Virus record (IMG/VR): IMGVR_UViG_3300038620_000113
Span: 1 to 60,912 of that record
Direction: 5' to 3' (one strand)
Origin: a virus
Length of the DNA stretch: 60,912 nt
Positions 1 to 8,072 of the stretch are shown here, in pieces. The notes beneath the pieces are model-generated. The model saw only the letters and a list, made by a program, of their open reading frames with translations, was not told the DNA's origin and made no database searches. Both the position numbers and the translations under genes were made by a program. The stretch's first letter is position 1; each line of letters starts with the position of its first letter.

Positions 1-327
1 AAAACCAATCCCACAAATATATTTTTTAACAGCTATTAAATATGGCTTTATTATGCTAACTAAGTCTCTTAGTTCTTTACGATCCAAATCAAACTTTATA
101 TCTACTTGATCTAATAAAGTTTTAACATTATAAAATTTTGAACTTTTTACATCCAAAAAACTTGAAGATGTCAGATAAGAACTAAAAGTGTTATAAACAT
201 ATTCAGAACTAACTGTAAGATTAGAAAGTTTTTCGTATTCACAAAAACCAGTAAACTGCATTTCGGCAGGTAAAGCAGTTGAATACAATATAAAACATTT
301 TTTTATACAATATTCTGTACGTGCCAT
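1..327 (-). CDS. Partial hypothetical protein, open to left edge
   Basis: The frame starts at an ATG on the minus strand (325-327) and stays open for 109 codons to the window edge, so the C-terminus is missing. It begins MARTEYCIKKCF and shows no recognisable domain, signal peptide or clear membrane segment. Base composition matches its neighbours, and it lies in the same direction as the membrane-protein gene just upstream (18 bp away). It could be another small phage-specific orphan. Only the existence of the gene is supported. Confidence 0.55.
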   Translation of the reverse strand, partial: MARTEYCIKKCFILYSTALPAEMQFTGFCEYEKLSNLTVSSEYVYNTFSSYLTSSSFLDVKSSKFYNVKTLLDQVDIKFDLDRKELRDLVSIIKPYLIAVKKYICGIGF

Positions 328-344
328 ATATTTTTTTCATATAA

Positions 345-629
345 TTAAAAAATGAAAGATAAACTTCCTAACCAATCGCCAACTGCTAATCCAGCCAATG
401 AACCAGTTGCAGATCCTAATGAGTGTATAAACTTGTCTCTCCAACTGCTTATTGCAATATTTGTGACGTTATAACACCAAACAAGACTTATAGCCAAACC
501 AACAAAAAATACAAGTGAGTAAACTTGTTGAGCTACTAAAGATGTATTTAATACCACTAAAAATACTTCCATAAAACCAGTTACATACAACTTGTATTTA
601 GGGGCTGTAAATAATTTTTTATTTAACAT
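345..629 (-). CDS. Small multi-pass membrane protein
   Basis: 94 residues. Two long hydrophobic stretches (about residues 15-35 and 37-58) and a third, Gly/Ala-rich one near the C-terminus (about 70-94) point to an inner-membrane protein with two or three passes. A short polar loop (SSWRDKF) lies between the last two. No family is recognised. It is the last complete gene of the leftward cluster before the window edge. A lysis or superinfection-exclusion role would fit a small phage membrane protein, but nothing in the sequence decides this. Confidence 0.6.
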   Translation of the reverse strand: MLNKKLFTAPKYKLYVTGFMEVFLVVLNTSLVAQQVYSLVFFVGLAISLVWCYNVTNIAISSWRDKFIHSLGSATGSLAGLAVGDWLGSLSFIF

Positions 630-705
630 GTTTATTCTAATAAAAGTTTAACATTAATCAGTATCTAACAGGGAAGCAATTATTAAAAGCGAAAAGTTCC
701 AACAG

Positions 706-1395
706 TTATTTCTTTTTCATGAGTTTTTTGTTAACTACATCATAACCCTCTACTTCACCAACATTTTCATAGTCAAATCCTTCAAGAACCGCAATTTTTT
801 GTTCTGGAAAATAACCATAAGTAAAGTAGTAACAAGCTTGACCTACTATTTCAGTAAATAAAGCTGGAAGTGCATCATTAGGAGCTAACTTTGCATGTAA
901 GTTATACGCTTTTATTTCACCACGAGTTCCAAATGGATGGTTTCCCCCAATGTGCACAATATAATCATGAACAGTTCTAAAAACTATATTATCTTTTACT
1001 GAAAAAACTGGATGGTCACTATAATCCATAGATATCATTATTCTATTGTTTTCTTCATAATCTTTTTTCATTTCTTGTTGTGTTTCATATGGATCTTCAT
1101 GGTAAATAACTGAATATTTTTCCCCCATAATATCTATTTCCGAAGGATTATTTTTATACTTTTCCTTTGTTGATACAAAAATAACATCAATTTTAGAAGT
1201 TAATCTTTTAAAAAACGTATAACATGAGTCAGAAAGTGATTTCCAATGTTTAACAGCACTGGGATCATATTTTGGTGCATTATGGTATGCTTCAGCTACA
1301 AGTCTTTTATAATATTTGTATCTTTTTAACACTAATTTTTCATCAAGCTGATTTTTATTTTCGTTTAAGTATTCACTAAAAGTTCTTAATTTCAT
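706..1395 (-). CDS. CTS-tagged cargo protein with polyvalent-protein-like domain
   Basis: 229 residues. The first residues MKLRTFSEYLNEN match the capsid-targeting peptide shared by 17 genes here; the predicted cut is after YLNE. The rest carries H-D...H (HDYIVHIGG, about residues 143-151), GE..A (GEIKAYN) and E..GQ (EIVGQACYY) in this order. From memory this pattern occurs in large phage and plasmid polyvalent proteins, where it may be a metal-dependent domain. An AATAAATA motif lies just upstream of the start. Inferred role: an internal head protein injected with the DNA. The enzymatic role is unknown, and the domain assignment is recall, not a search. Confidence 0.75.
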   Translation of the reverse strand: MKLRTFSEYLNENKNQLDEKLVLKRYKYYKRLVAEAYHNAPKYDPSAVKHWKSLSDSCYTFFKRLTSKIDVIFVSTKEKYKNNPSEIDIMGEKYSVIYHEDPYETQQEMKKDYEENNRIMISMDYSDHPVFSVKDNIVFRTVHDYIVHIGGNHPFGTRGEIKAYNLHAKLAPNDALPALFTEIVGQACYYFTYGYFPEQKIAVLEGFDYENVGEVEGYDVVNKKLMKKK

Positions 1396-1488
1396 AAAAT
1401 TTTTTTATATTTATTCTGTACAAAAAAATATTTACATATCAATTCAAAACTTAACAAAAAATTTCAAAAATTAGATTTTGCTGTCAAT

Positions 1489-1522
1489 ACCCAATTCTTT
1501 ACTTAATAAAATTGGGTTTTTT
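1489..1522 (+). terminator. Hairpin with U-tract on the plus strand, opposing flanking genes
   Basis: ACCCAATT and AATTGGGT form a stem around an AT-rich loop, followed on the plus strand by a run of T. Both flanking genes are on the minus strand, where no U-tract follows the stem. It would stop antisense transcription rather than serve these genes. Confidence 0.5.
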
Positions 1523-1540
1523 ATTTTTTACGTAAATATA

Positions 1541-2200
1541 TTAAATTTTATTCAATATATCTTTAGTTTCTTCTGCTATTTCTTGGTCTGATTCTGCATC
1601 AATAGGAATTGATTTAACCACTTTATTTTCTTTTCCAGTTACAATATCAGGCCCATGCACGTCTAAAATCAAATCTACGCAAAATCCACTATCACTTTTC
1701 CTACCACAACTTCTTACAAGAACAGAAAAATGGTAAATGATTTCTTTAAGTTCACCTAAATAATAATTTTCATAATCTTCATCACTCATTTCATCTATAC
1801 TTATATCTGTTCCCATTTCTCTATTGTAAAGATCAATTAATTTTTCTTCAATTTCATCAATGTTAAGCTCCCTATCGAAAGCTGTAATTCCAGTTCCCAT
1901 ACCTGTAGTAGCAAACCAAGCAGCATCTTGCATAACCGCTATACCTGTGTATACACCATCAAACAATTGATGGGCTTTACCTTTACTACCTTCAAAGTCT
2001 TCATCTTGTGCTTCGATTTGAGTTACAAGCCTCTCATACAAATCCTCCAAACTGTTTTGGATTTTGGGATTTGCAAATAAGTCTTCTCCGATAGCTTCAT
2101 TCACTCTACCAGCCCGGCGGCTTTCGCGAATTGGAGTTCTTCTGTTTTTACGGCTTGTGCCTATGATAAATTCGTTAAATGTGGGTAGTTTGCTTTTCAT
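1541..2200 (-). CDS. CTS-tagged cargo protein, unknown function
   Basis: 219 residues. It starts MKSKLPTFNEFI, the commonest CTS form in this window, then GTSRKNRR instead of the usual x-E-S. The T4-type [LI]-x-E cut site after the tag is therefore changed; another candidate, VNE, occurs at about residue 35. The 20-residue basic stretch after the tag (RKNRRTPIRESRRAGR) could bind nucleic acid in the head. The remainder is acidic and probably helical, with no known domain. The leader has AATAAATA followed by an A-rich tract ending CAATAATTATG, almost identical to those of the CTS genes at 21463 and 23163. Confidence 0.75.
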   Translation of the reverse strand: MKSKLPTFNEFIIGTSRKNRRTPIRESRRAGRVNEAIGEDLFANPKIQNSLEDLYERLVTQIEAQDEDFEGSKGKAHQLFDGVYTGIAVMQDAAWFATTGMGTGITAFDRELNIDEIEEKLIDLYNREMGTDISIDEMSDEDYENYYLGELKEIIYHFSVLVRSCGRKSDSGFCVDLILDVHGPDIVTGKENKVVKSIPIDAESDQEIAEETKDILNKI

Positions 2201-2230
2201 AATTATTGTTTTTTTATATTTATTTTAATA

Positions 2231-2263
2231 AAAAAAATCCCAAAAGCTTATGCTCTTGGGATT
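2231..2263 (-). terminator. Rho-independent terminator after the acidic CTS gene
   Basis: On the minus strand AATCCCAAGAGC pairs with GCTTTTGGGATT (one wobble pair) around an ATAA loop and runs into eight U. It ends the gene at 2286-3506. The next gene's late-promoter motif follows directly. Confidence 0.8.
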
Positions 2264-2285
2264 GTACTTTTAATAGTTAACGTTT

Positions 2286-3506
2286 TTAAAAACCAACTGA
2301 CTGTTGAGCCATTCCAACTGCTTTAGATGGATCGCCGTTAGCCTTTTTCCACAGGTCTTTTGCCATTTTGTTGGCTTCGTCTGGATCATATTCATCATCG
2401 CTTGAAATTGCATCCCCAAGTAAATCATGAACATAAGCAAAAAATTCACGTTTGTTACTAATTTTTTTTCCAGTTCTACCAACGTCTTCGTTAATATACT
2501 TTAAATCATATTCTTTTTTTTTACTTTCTGAAATAGCACCGGCACTATCTAAAGTCCAAAGAACTGCATCTTCAACTTCAACACCAAACTTTCTTGATGC
2601 TTTTTTAGCATCTCGCATAATATTTTCAAATCTATCACCTTGATCAGAAAATACAATATTCCCCTTTCCATCTTGAATTTCAAGACTTTGATGATTTCTA
2701 TCAATGTCAACATCATAACCCTTTCTATAATACATGTTAGCAATAGTTTTAATATCGTCTTTCATGGGATTTGCCATTTCATTAGTTTTACTTTCTGATT
2801 TTCCATAAACTTCATCCTCACCAAATGTTATGGTTCCATCAGATGCATCCCTGAACATATTACCAGTTTCCCAATCATAATCATCTTCATCTTCTTCATA
2901 TTCTAAGTCTTCAGGGTCATCATCAAGCCCATCCATATCATCATCCCTATAATCTGGTTCTTCTGGATCGGAATCATAATCATTATCATAGTCTTCAAAA
3001 TCGTCATCCTCTAAATCGTCTTCAAGTTCATTTCTTACATCAATTACATCAGCATGAAAATCATGACCACTATCATAACTTTGTGTAGAAGCATCGGTAA
3101 AGTCATCAATAACTTCAAACTGATCGCGTCTCAATTCATAACTTCTAAGTGTATCATAATCTTCAACATTGTGAATTACTTGATCAAAAGCAATACTATA
3201 TAGACCACGATAACTACCTTCAACATAACCTGTTTTTCCTACCATATCTTTAGGAACATCAGAATTTTGAAGAACCCTTACACGAGAACCAATATGAATT
3301 TTATCGTATTCATTATTTGGATAAATGTTACCATCATATGTTTGAGGAAAACGCTTTTTGGCTTTATCCATAAAACGATCTGCTTGTTTGTCTTGATGGT
3401 GATCAAAGCTTCCAACCTGCGTAAAGCCTTCCAAACCAGTGTAGTTTTCTTTCAAATAATCACCGAATGTTTTTATTTTGTTGTGAATTCTTTTATTTCT
3501 AGACAT
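2286..3506 (-). CDS. Large acidic CTS-tagged protein
   Basis: 406 residues. The CTS is offset by nine residues: after MSRNKRIHN comes KIKTFGDYLKEN, with predicted cleavage after YLKE. A small KOW-like segment follows (RVRVLQNSD...GKTGYVEG, about 74-95). The middle (about 150-215) is an extremely acidic Asp/Glu run with DYD, DDD and EDD repeats, and could be a DNA mimic or a charge spacer in the head. The C-terminal 140 residues look folded and include a helical end (MAKDLWKKANGDPSKAVGMAQ). AATAAATA repeats precede the start. Function unknown; packaged cargo is inferred from the tag. Confidence 0.75.
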   Translation of the reverse strand: MSRNKRIHNKIKTFGDYLKENYTGLEGFTQVGSFDHHQDKQADRFMDKAKKRFPQTYDGNIYPNNEYDKIHIGSRVRVLQNSDVPKDMVGKTGYVEGSYRGLYSIAFDQVIHNVEDYDTLRSYELRRDQFEVIDDFTDASTQSYDSGHDFHADVIDVRNELEDDLEDDDFEDYDNDYDSDPEEPDYRDDDMDGLDDDPEDLEYEEDEDDYDWETGNMFRDASDGTITFGEDEVYGKSESKTNEMANPMKDDIKTIANMYYRKGYDVDIDRNHQSLEIQDGKGNIVFSDQGDRFENIMRDAKKASRKFGVEVEDAVLWTLDSAGAISESKKKEYDLKYINEDVGRTGKKISNKREFFAYVHDLLGDAISSDDEYDPDEANKMAKDLWKKANGDPSKAVGMAQQSVGF

Positions 3507-3543
3507 AGTTTAGTTTTTTTTTTATTTATTTATTTATTAAAAA

Positions 3544-4221
3544 TTAACTATCATTTTCATTTGAGTTTTGTGTTTCAGAATTTTGAAATTGTCTTTTATA
3601 ATTTTCTTGAACACGTCTTTTTATTATTTCAGACTTTATTTCTGCATCTGTATTACCAGAGACACAATCTTTTTCAGAAACATTATTACCAAATATAATT
3701 CTTCCATCTCTACGTTCACGTTGTGGTTGATCTGGAGTTGTAACATTAGGTGGAGGTGCAGCTTCTTCTTGTTTATTTTGTAAGAATTTTTCTCTGGCTT
3801 GATTCTTTGGATTAAATCTCCCATCTTGATTTGCCTCCTTAACACGTTGAGATACATTTTCAAGAGAATCTTTATTTGTTAAATCCTGAGGTTCAACTAT
3901 AAAACTTTGTAGTTCCTGTTTTTCAGGCATAAAAAATATATCACCTTCATCTATTGCAAAAGGATTTGAATAGTTGTTAAAAGCAAGCATCATATCAGTA
4001 ATTTCATCCGTATCATAAATAGATTTTGATACAAGATCAGGTCTCATTTGCAAACGATCTGAAACAAAAACAATATTTTCTAAATCTGCAAGTCTATTTG
4101 GATTGTAAGTGCTTCTAGTCATATCCACTTTTCCAAATCCACGTTCATAAGTAGATTGTTGACCCTGATCTTCTGTTTGTCCTATAAATGGTTTTGCTTG
4201 AAGTATTCTAAAACTTAACAA
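3544..4221 (-). CDS. 53: Baseplate wedge protein, gp53/LysM-like
   Basis: 225 residues. The segment about 38-105 reads as a LysM-like phage baseplate module: RLADLENIVFVSDRLQ, then LVSKSIYDTDEITDMMLAFN, then NPFAIDEGDIFFMPE. In this family the pattern is 'rYkpD.is.eiYG...lw..il..N.i.nPf.i.eGd.l.iP', as in T4-like gp53, which links wedge subunits. The C-terminal third is Gln/Asn/Pro-rich and low in complexity. The gene lies between CTS genes and nuclease genes on the same strand. Other LysM structural proteins are possible; the fold call is moderately sure. Confidence 0.55.
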   Translation of the reverse strand: MLSFRILQAKPFIGQTEDQGQQSTYERGFGKVDMTRSTYNPNRLADLENIVFVSDRLQMRPDLVSKSIYDTDEITDMMLAFNNYSNPFAIDEGDIFFMPEKQELQSFIVEPQDLTNKDSLENVSQRVKEANQDGRFNPKNQAREKFLQNKQEEAAPPPNVTTPDQPQRERRDGRIIFGNNVSEKDCVSGNTDAEIKSEIIKRRVQENYKRQFQNSETQNSNENDS

Positions 4222-4234
4222 CTTTTACTTTTTA

Positions 4235-4876
4235 TTATTTATTTTGTTTTTGTTTTTTAGTAGACTTTTTAGTTTTTTTAGAAGACTTACTAGACTTTTT
4301 AACTTGCTTTTTTGATTTATCTTTCTTTTCAGTTTCAATTTCATTTTGTACATTTAAATCACTTTCTTTTTGTTCATAACTTATCCAAGAAAAATTGTAA
4401 TCTTCTTCAAGTGAATTATATTCTTTAATACTGTCATCTGAATTTAACTTTCTAAACGAACTATTTTTACCTATTCTAGCATAATTTAATCTATTGTTTT
4501 TCCAAAGATATATCCACTTCACACGGGGGTGTTGCTTACTTATATATTGAATAAATTCTTTATCATCTGAACTTTCATAAACTTTGTAAGAACAAGATTC
4601 TGTTGATTCCTTTAAATCACGAATTTTGTAAATATTTGAATCAAAGTGATAAACTGGACTTTTCACGTGTAAACTTAATGTATGTTCAACGCCATGTGAA
4701 TTATTTAGTTGGAAAAGATCACCACAATTTAATAACTCGGAAATGTTAGATTTACTGTTCCAATAATATAACAAGCGTCTACCAGTATTCCATATATCAC
4801 CATCTGTTTCACAAAAAATGTAATATATCTTCCCCTTTTCAAGTTTTGCAATAATTGACTGTTCTTGAATTGGCAT
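4235..4876 (-). CDS. Hypothetical protein with lysine-rich tail
   Basis: 213 residues. The N-terminal 160 residues are mixed alpha/beta with many aromatics (YYIFCETDGD, KWIYLWKNNRLNYARIGKNSS). The last 35 residues are almost entirely Lys/Ser/Thr/Gln (KKSKKQVKKSS and on), an unstructured nucleic-acid-binding type of tail. It sits 13 bp from the gp53-like gene and 32 bp from the nuclease gene in the same direction. No family is recognised. Confidence 0.65.
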   Translation of the reverse strand: MPIQEQSIIAKLEKGKIYYIFCETDGDIWNTGRRLLYYWNSKSNISELLNCGDLFQLNNSHGVEHTLSLHVKSPVYHFDSNIYKIRDLKESTESCSYKVYESSDDKEFIQYISKQHPRVKWIYLWKNNRLNYARIGKNSSFRKLNSDDSIKEYNSLEEDYNFSWISYEQKESDLNVQNEIETEKKDKSKKQVKKSSKSSKKTKKSTKKQKQNK

Positions 4877-4908
4877 AAAATTAGTTTTAATTAAATTGTA
4901 AATTATTA

Positions 4909-5643
4909 TTATTGAACTAGTTTGTAAAATCTTTTCAATCTTTCTTTAAAGTCAAGATACTTTTGTTCTAAGTCATTAGAATCAAGCTTGTATTGTTGAA
5001 CAGTATCATTTTTTTCATTTGCTATAACTATTAAAGCATAATCAACATTAATATCATACAAATTCATAACTGCTTTATAGTAAGCTGAAATTTGAAGTTT
5101 ATAATCTTCAACCCACTCTTCTTTTTTGGGTGCTCTTGCATTCTTCCAATCTAATAAAAGAGTTTTACCTTCAATATCCTCTACCATAAGATCAAATTTT
5201 CCAGCATACCCGTAAACATTACCATTTTTTTCTATTTTATTATAAACCGTTTTTTCACTCATTATATATCTTGAAATATCATTTTGTATGTTTGATGCCA
5301 TTACTTTATCAAAAAGTGATTTTGCAGATCTTGCTGCAACTGGCCGTTCAAATTCATCTAAATGATTTTTATTTAAGTACAACATAATTTCATTGAAGTC
5401 TTTAAAACCATTCTTAAAGAAGATTTCAAGCCAATCATGTAAATAAGTTCCTCTTTCAGTTGACTCCTTTAATATTTTATCTGCCTCCTTTTCGCCAACT
5501 CTTTCACGCCACCTTTTAATAAAAGTGTCATCTTTCGTAACACTAAGAATAGTTGTAACAGATGGAAGTTCAAATTCATCTGTACTATAAAATCGGACGG
5601 TATTACCGTCCGATAGTGTTCTTTTTACTGATCTTGGTTTCAT
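4909..5643 (-). CDS. PD-(D/E)XK nuclease, RecB/Cas4-like exonuclease
   Basis: 244 residues. The N-terminal part has ERGTYLHDWLE (about 63-73), the helix with His typical of RecB/Cas4-type nucleases. The core follows: GYAGKFDLMV (metal Asp) then LLLDWKNARAP (D-x-K) and the downstream QISAYYKAV motif. These are the canonical G-x-x-D, D/E-x-K and Q-x-x-x-Y elements of PDDEXK exonucleases. The protein probably processes DNA ends or degrades DNA during replication and recombination. The gene belongs to the leftward replication cluster with gp47. It has no fused helicase domain. Confidence 0.8.
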   Translation of the reverse strand: MKPRSVKRTLSDGNTVRFYSTDEFELPSVTTILSVTKDDTFIKRWRERVGEKEADKILKESTERGTYLHDWLEIFFKNGFKDFNEIMLYLNKNHLDEFERPVAARSAKSLFDKVMASNIQNDISRYIMSEKTVYNKIEKNGNVYGYAGKFDLMVEDIEGKTLLLDWKNARAPKKEEWVEDYKLQISAYYKAVMNLYDINVDYALIVIANEKNDTVQQYKLDSNDLEQKYLDFKERLKRFYKLVQ

Positions 5644-5679
5644 AATTTTAGTTTTAAGTAAATTATAGGTGTTGCGCTA

Positions 5680-6075
5680 TTAGCTAATTGTCATATCATC
5701 ATACACTTCATCAATTCCAACGCCTCTAACAGTTACCGTATAGGTTCCAGTCTCACCAGCCAAATCAGTAACATCACCAGGAATTGTATAATCAGTATCT
5801 CCTTCACTTTCTTTAAATACCAAACCTTGATCAGATGCATTGGAATCAATATCTACATCAATTGTAAAGGTTCGATAAAATGTGTTAGGAATAGATTGAT
5901 AGTGCTCGTCTTCATCATAACTGTTAACGGTTCCCTTAACATATAAAACATTTTGCAAATTGATGCCATTAGGACCAATAACAGTAAGTTCTGGTTGCTT
6001 ACGACCAACTTCAATTGTTTTGCCGCTTAGTGCTGCTTGTGATAGTATTTCTTGTAATAGTGTGCTTCTAGCCAT
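5680..6075 (-). CDS. Hypothetical beta-rich protein, possibly structural
   Basis: 131 residues. A short N-terminal helix (MARSTLLQEILSQAAL) precedes an all-beta region with alternating hydrophobics and many Thr/Val/Asp (TVTVRGVGIDEVYDD at the end). This would suit a virion decoration or tail-accessory protein. AATAAATA lies upstream of the start (around 6108-6115, minus), marking it as probably late. No family is recognised. Confidence 0.6.
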   Translation of the reverse strand: MARSTLLQEILSQAALSGKTIEVGRKQPELTVIGPNGINLQNVLYVKGTVNSYDEDEHYQSIPNTFYRTFTIDVDIDSNASDQGLVFKESEGDTDYTIPGDVTDLAGETGTYTVTVRGVGIDEVYDDMTIS

Positions 6076-6099
6076 AGTAGTATGTTTTTTTTATCTGTT

Positions 6100-6429
6100 T
6101 TATTTATTATTTTCCTTTAAAAGACCTGAGTCCAAAGAAAGCTTTTGCATAATTTGATAAACATTTTTGAATTTAAATTCACTAAGATATGTTGCAAGTG
6201 AATTTAAAAACTGAAGTGAATAACTTTCATAACCACCCGAAAGAACAGTTAAAAAATATGAGTGAAGTTGTACATCATTATTTGTTTTAAATTGAATTTC
6301 AGGATTTTTTTCAACATTTATAAATTCTAAGACTTCTTTTCTAAGACTTTCATCCATTTGATACATTTTTTGATCTTCGGGAACACTTTGTTGTTCTGCT
6401 TGTTGTTCTGTTACTTGTTCTTTTACCAT
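6100..6429 (-). CDS. Hypothetical small protein
   Basis: 109 residues. A Gln/Glu-rich N-terminus (KEQVTEQQAEQQSVPEDQ) is followed by a helical domain with hydrophobic heptads (LHSYFLTVLSGGYESYSLQFLNSLATYL). No domain is recognised. It lies between a presumed late gene and gp47, and the AT-rich spacer upstream holds an AAATAAATA-like stretch. Expression as a real gene is supported by length, spacing and composition only. Confidence 0.6.
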   Translation of the reverse strand: MVKEQVTEQQAEQQSVPEDQKMYQMDESLRKEVLEFINVEKNPEIQFKTNNDVQLHSYFLTVLSGGYESYSLQFLNSLATYLSEFKFKNVYQIMQKLSLDSGLLKENNK

Positions 6430-6464
6430 AATTTTTACTTTTTTTGATTATTTATTTGATTTAT

Positions 6465-7547
6465 TTACTGAATATCACCTGTAGCCTCTTTATAAAGCTT
6501 GAGGCAAGAAGCTTTAATTTTTTCAGAAACGTTTCCAGATTCTGTTTCAAATTTTTTAGTGTTTTTGTCTACGTACTTATATATATAATCAATAACAGAA
6601 AAATTTTGTTCAATTGTTTGACTTTCGTTTAGTGCTTCAACTTCACTGGTTGCTGTGTCTGGTAAAATTTGTATTGATCTAGCACTTTTGAAAGTTTCAT
6701 TAAGATTTTCAATAGGTATATCTACCTCTTCAAAATTTTTAACTTTTATATCAACAAAATTATTATTAAAAAGTTCTTCTATTTCATCGGTTGTTTTACT
6801 TTTGTATTCATCATAAGTTATTTGAATATATTTAGGGCTTCTTTCATTTTTATAAAAGTAAATTTCATCTGTATCAAAATTTAGAATATGGTACCCTTTA
6901 GGATTATCAGCATCAGAACGTGTTAATTCATAAGGTGTTCCTAAAAACTTAATATTGTCATAATCTTGCTTAAAATGAATATGACCAGTAAGAACCTTCT
7001 TAAAATTTTTGAAAGCACTTTTATCTTTGCCTGTACTTATGTTAACATCTTTATTAAACTTAGCACCCTTAACATCACTATGGCAAAACAGGTAATCCCC
7101 ACTTAAACTTTTAAGAAGATTAACTTCTTGTTCATATGTGTTTTGCCAGCCCATGAGGCACAAAGTCTGTTCTTTACTACCAGTTAAATAATCATAGTTG
7201 TATATGATATTTATATTAGGTAAATTTTCTAATAGAACTAAAGAATTAATATCGTTTGATGCACTCTTGTATATATCATGATTTCCTATAACAATATAAA
7301 CAGGTAATAAAGAACTAAGCTTCTTAAAAATTTTCAAAGCCTCATTCATTACTAACAAATTAAGAGAATTTCTATTGTCAAAAACATCTCCACAGTGAAT
7401 AAGAGCGTCACCCTCTTGATAATTGTTTTCTAAGTCTGGAATAAAAGTATTCCAAAAGTAATCATTTTGTATTTTAACCCACTCGGTTTTATTACTTTTA
7501 ACCCCAAAGTGAGTATCAGTTATTATCCATGCTCTTTTAATTTTCAT
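6465..7547 (-). CDS. 47: Recombination endonuclease subunit gp47 (SbcD/Mre11-like)
   Basis: 360 residues. Calcineurin-like phosphoesterase motifs are all present in order: DTHFGV (about 11-16), GDVFDNR (about 53-59), GNHDIY (about 92-97), CHSDVKG and GHIHFKQ. In T4, gp47 is the nuclease of the gp46/gp47 pair that resects DNA ends for recombination-dependent replication. The C-terminal part is the Mre11-type capping region, poorly conserved as usual. A gp46 ATPase partner is not in this window. It is transcribed after the helicase and a small unknown gene, as in a T4-type replication block. Confidence 0.85.
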   Translation of the reverse strand: MKIKRAWIITDTHFGVKSNKTEWVKIQNDYFWNTFIPDLENNYQEGDALIHCGDVFDNRNSLNLLVMNEALKIFKKLSSLLPVYIVIGNHDIYKSASNDINSLVLLENLPNINIIYNYDYLTGSKEQTLCLMGWQNTYEQEVNLLKSLSGDYLFCHSDVKGAKFNKDVNISTGKDKSAFKNFKKVLTGHIHFKQDYDNIKFLGTPYELTRSDADNPKGYHILNFDTDEIYFYKNERSPKYIQITYDEYKSKTTDEIEELFNNNFVDIKVKNFEEVDIPIENLNETFKSARSIQILPDTATSEVEALNESQTIEQNFSVIDYIYKYVDKNTKKFETESGNVSEKIKASCLKLYKEATGDIQ

Positions 7548-7571
7548 AAAACGGAACTAAAAGTGAAACAA

Positions 7572-8051
7572 TTAAAATAAAGATCGAATTTTTTTCTTAG
7601 ATAAAACACCATACTTTTCATCTAATTCTTTAATAAGATTTTCTTTTTCATTTACGTGAATATATTCATAAAGTTTTTCATAACTTATATCAAAAATTTT
7701 TGTAATAGAATCGAAAATATCAATTTTTGAATGAAAAGTATTTGAAAACTGATTAACAACTTCTGAGTAAACTTCACCCATATAAGATTGATTAATTTTA
7801 TTTGATTTTAATCTAGGTGTATTTTCATTAGTTTCTTCATGATTTAAATCGGATGTACTAGTAACGATATATTCACCCCACTTAGAATCTATAAGATAGT
7901 TGTATATATCATTAATCAAATTTTGTTTTAATGTATATTCATCAAAGTTTTTTTCTTTTTCTAAAAATTCGCTTTCATAATTTGAATCTACAGAAGGCAT
8001 TGAATTGGAACCGGACTGCAAAAAGTCTTCGAATTGGTCTTCATTTGACAT
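7572..8051 (-). CDS. Hypothetical protein between helicase and gp47
   Basis: 159 residues with no recognised domain. The N-terminus is acidic and Ser-rich, and the C-terminal third is charged helix (EKENLIKELDEKYGVLSKKKIRSLF). It is preceded by AAATAAATA about 17 bp upstream of the ATG, unlike the helicase gene before it. It may therefore be expressed late or in both phases. Confidence 0.65.
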   Translation of the reverse strand: MSNEDQFEDFLQSGSNSMPSVDSNYESEFLEKEKNFDEYTLKQNLINDIYNYLIDSKWGEYIVTSTSDLNHEETNENTPRLKSNKINQSYMGEVYSEVVNQFSNTFHSKIDIFDSITKIFDISYEKLYEYIHVNEKENLIKELDEKYGVLSKKKIRSLF

Positions 8052-8072
8052 AATTATTTTTTCTTTATTTAT

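Noticed and set aside
2452-3863. Long open frames on both strands within 2452-3863
   Set aside because: They are complements or shifts of the acidic CTS gene and the gp53-like gene, whose codon pattern and leaders are convincing.
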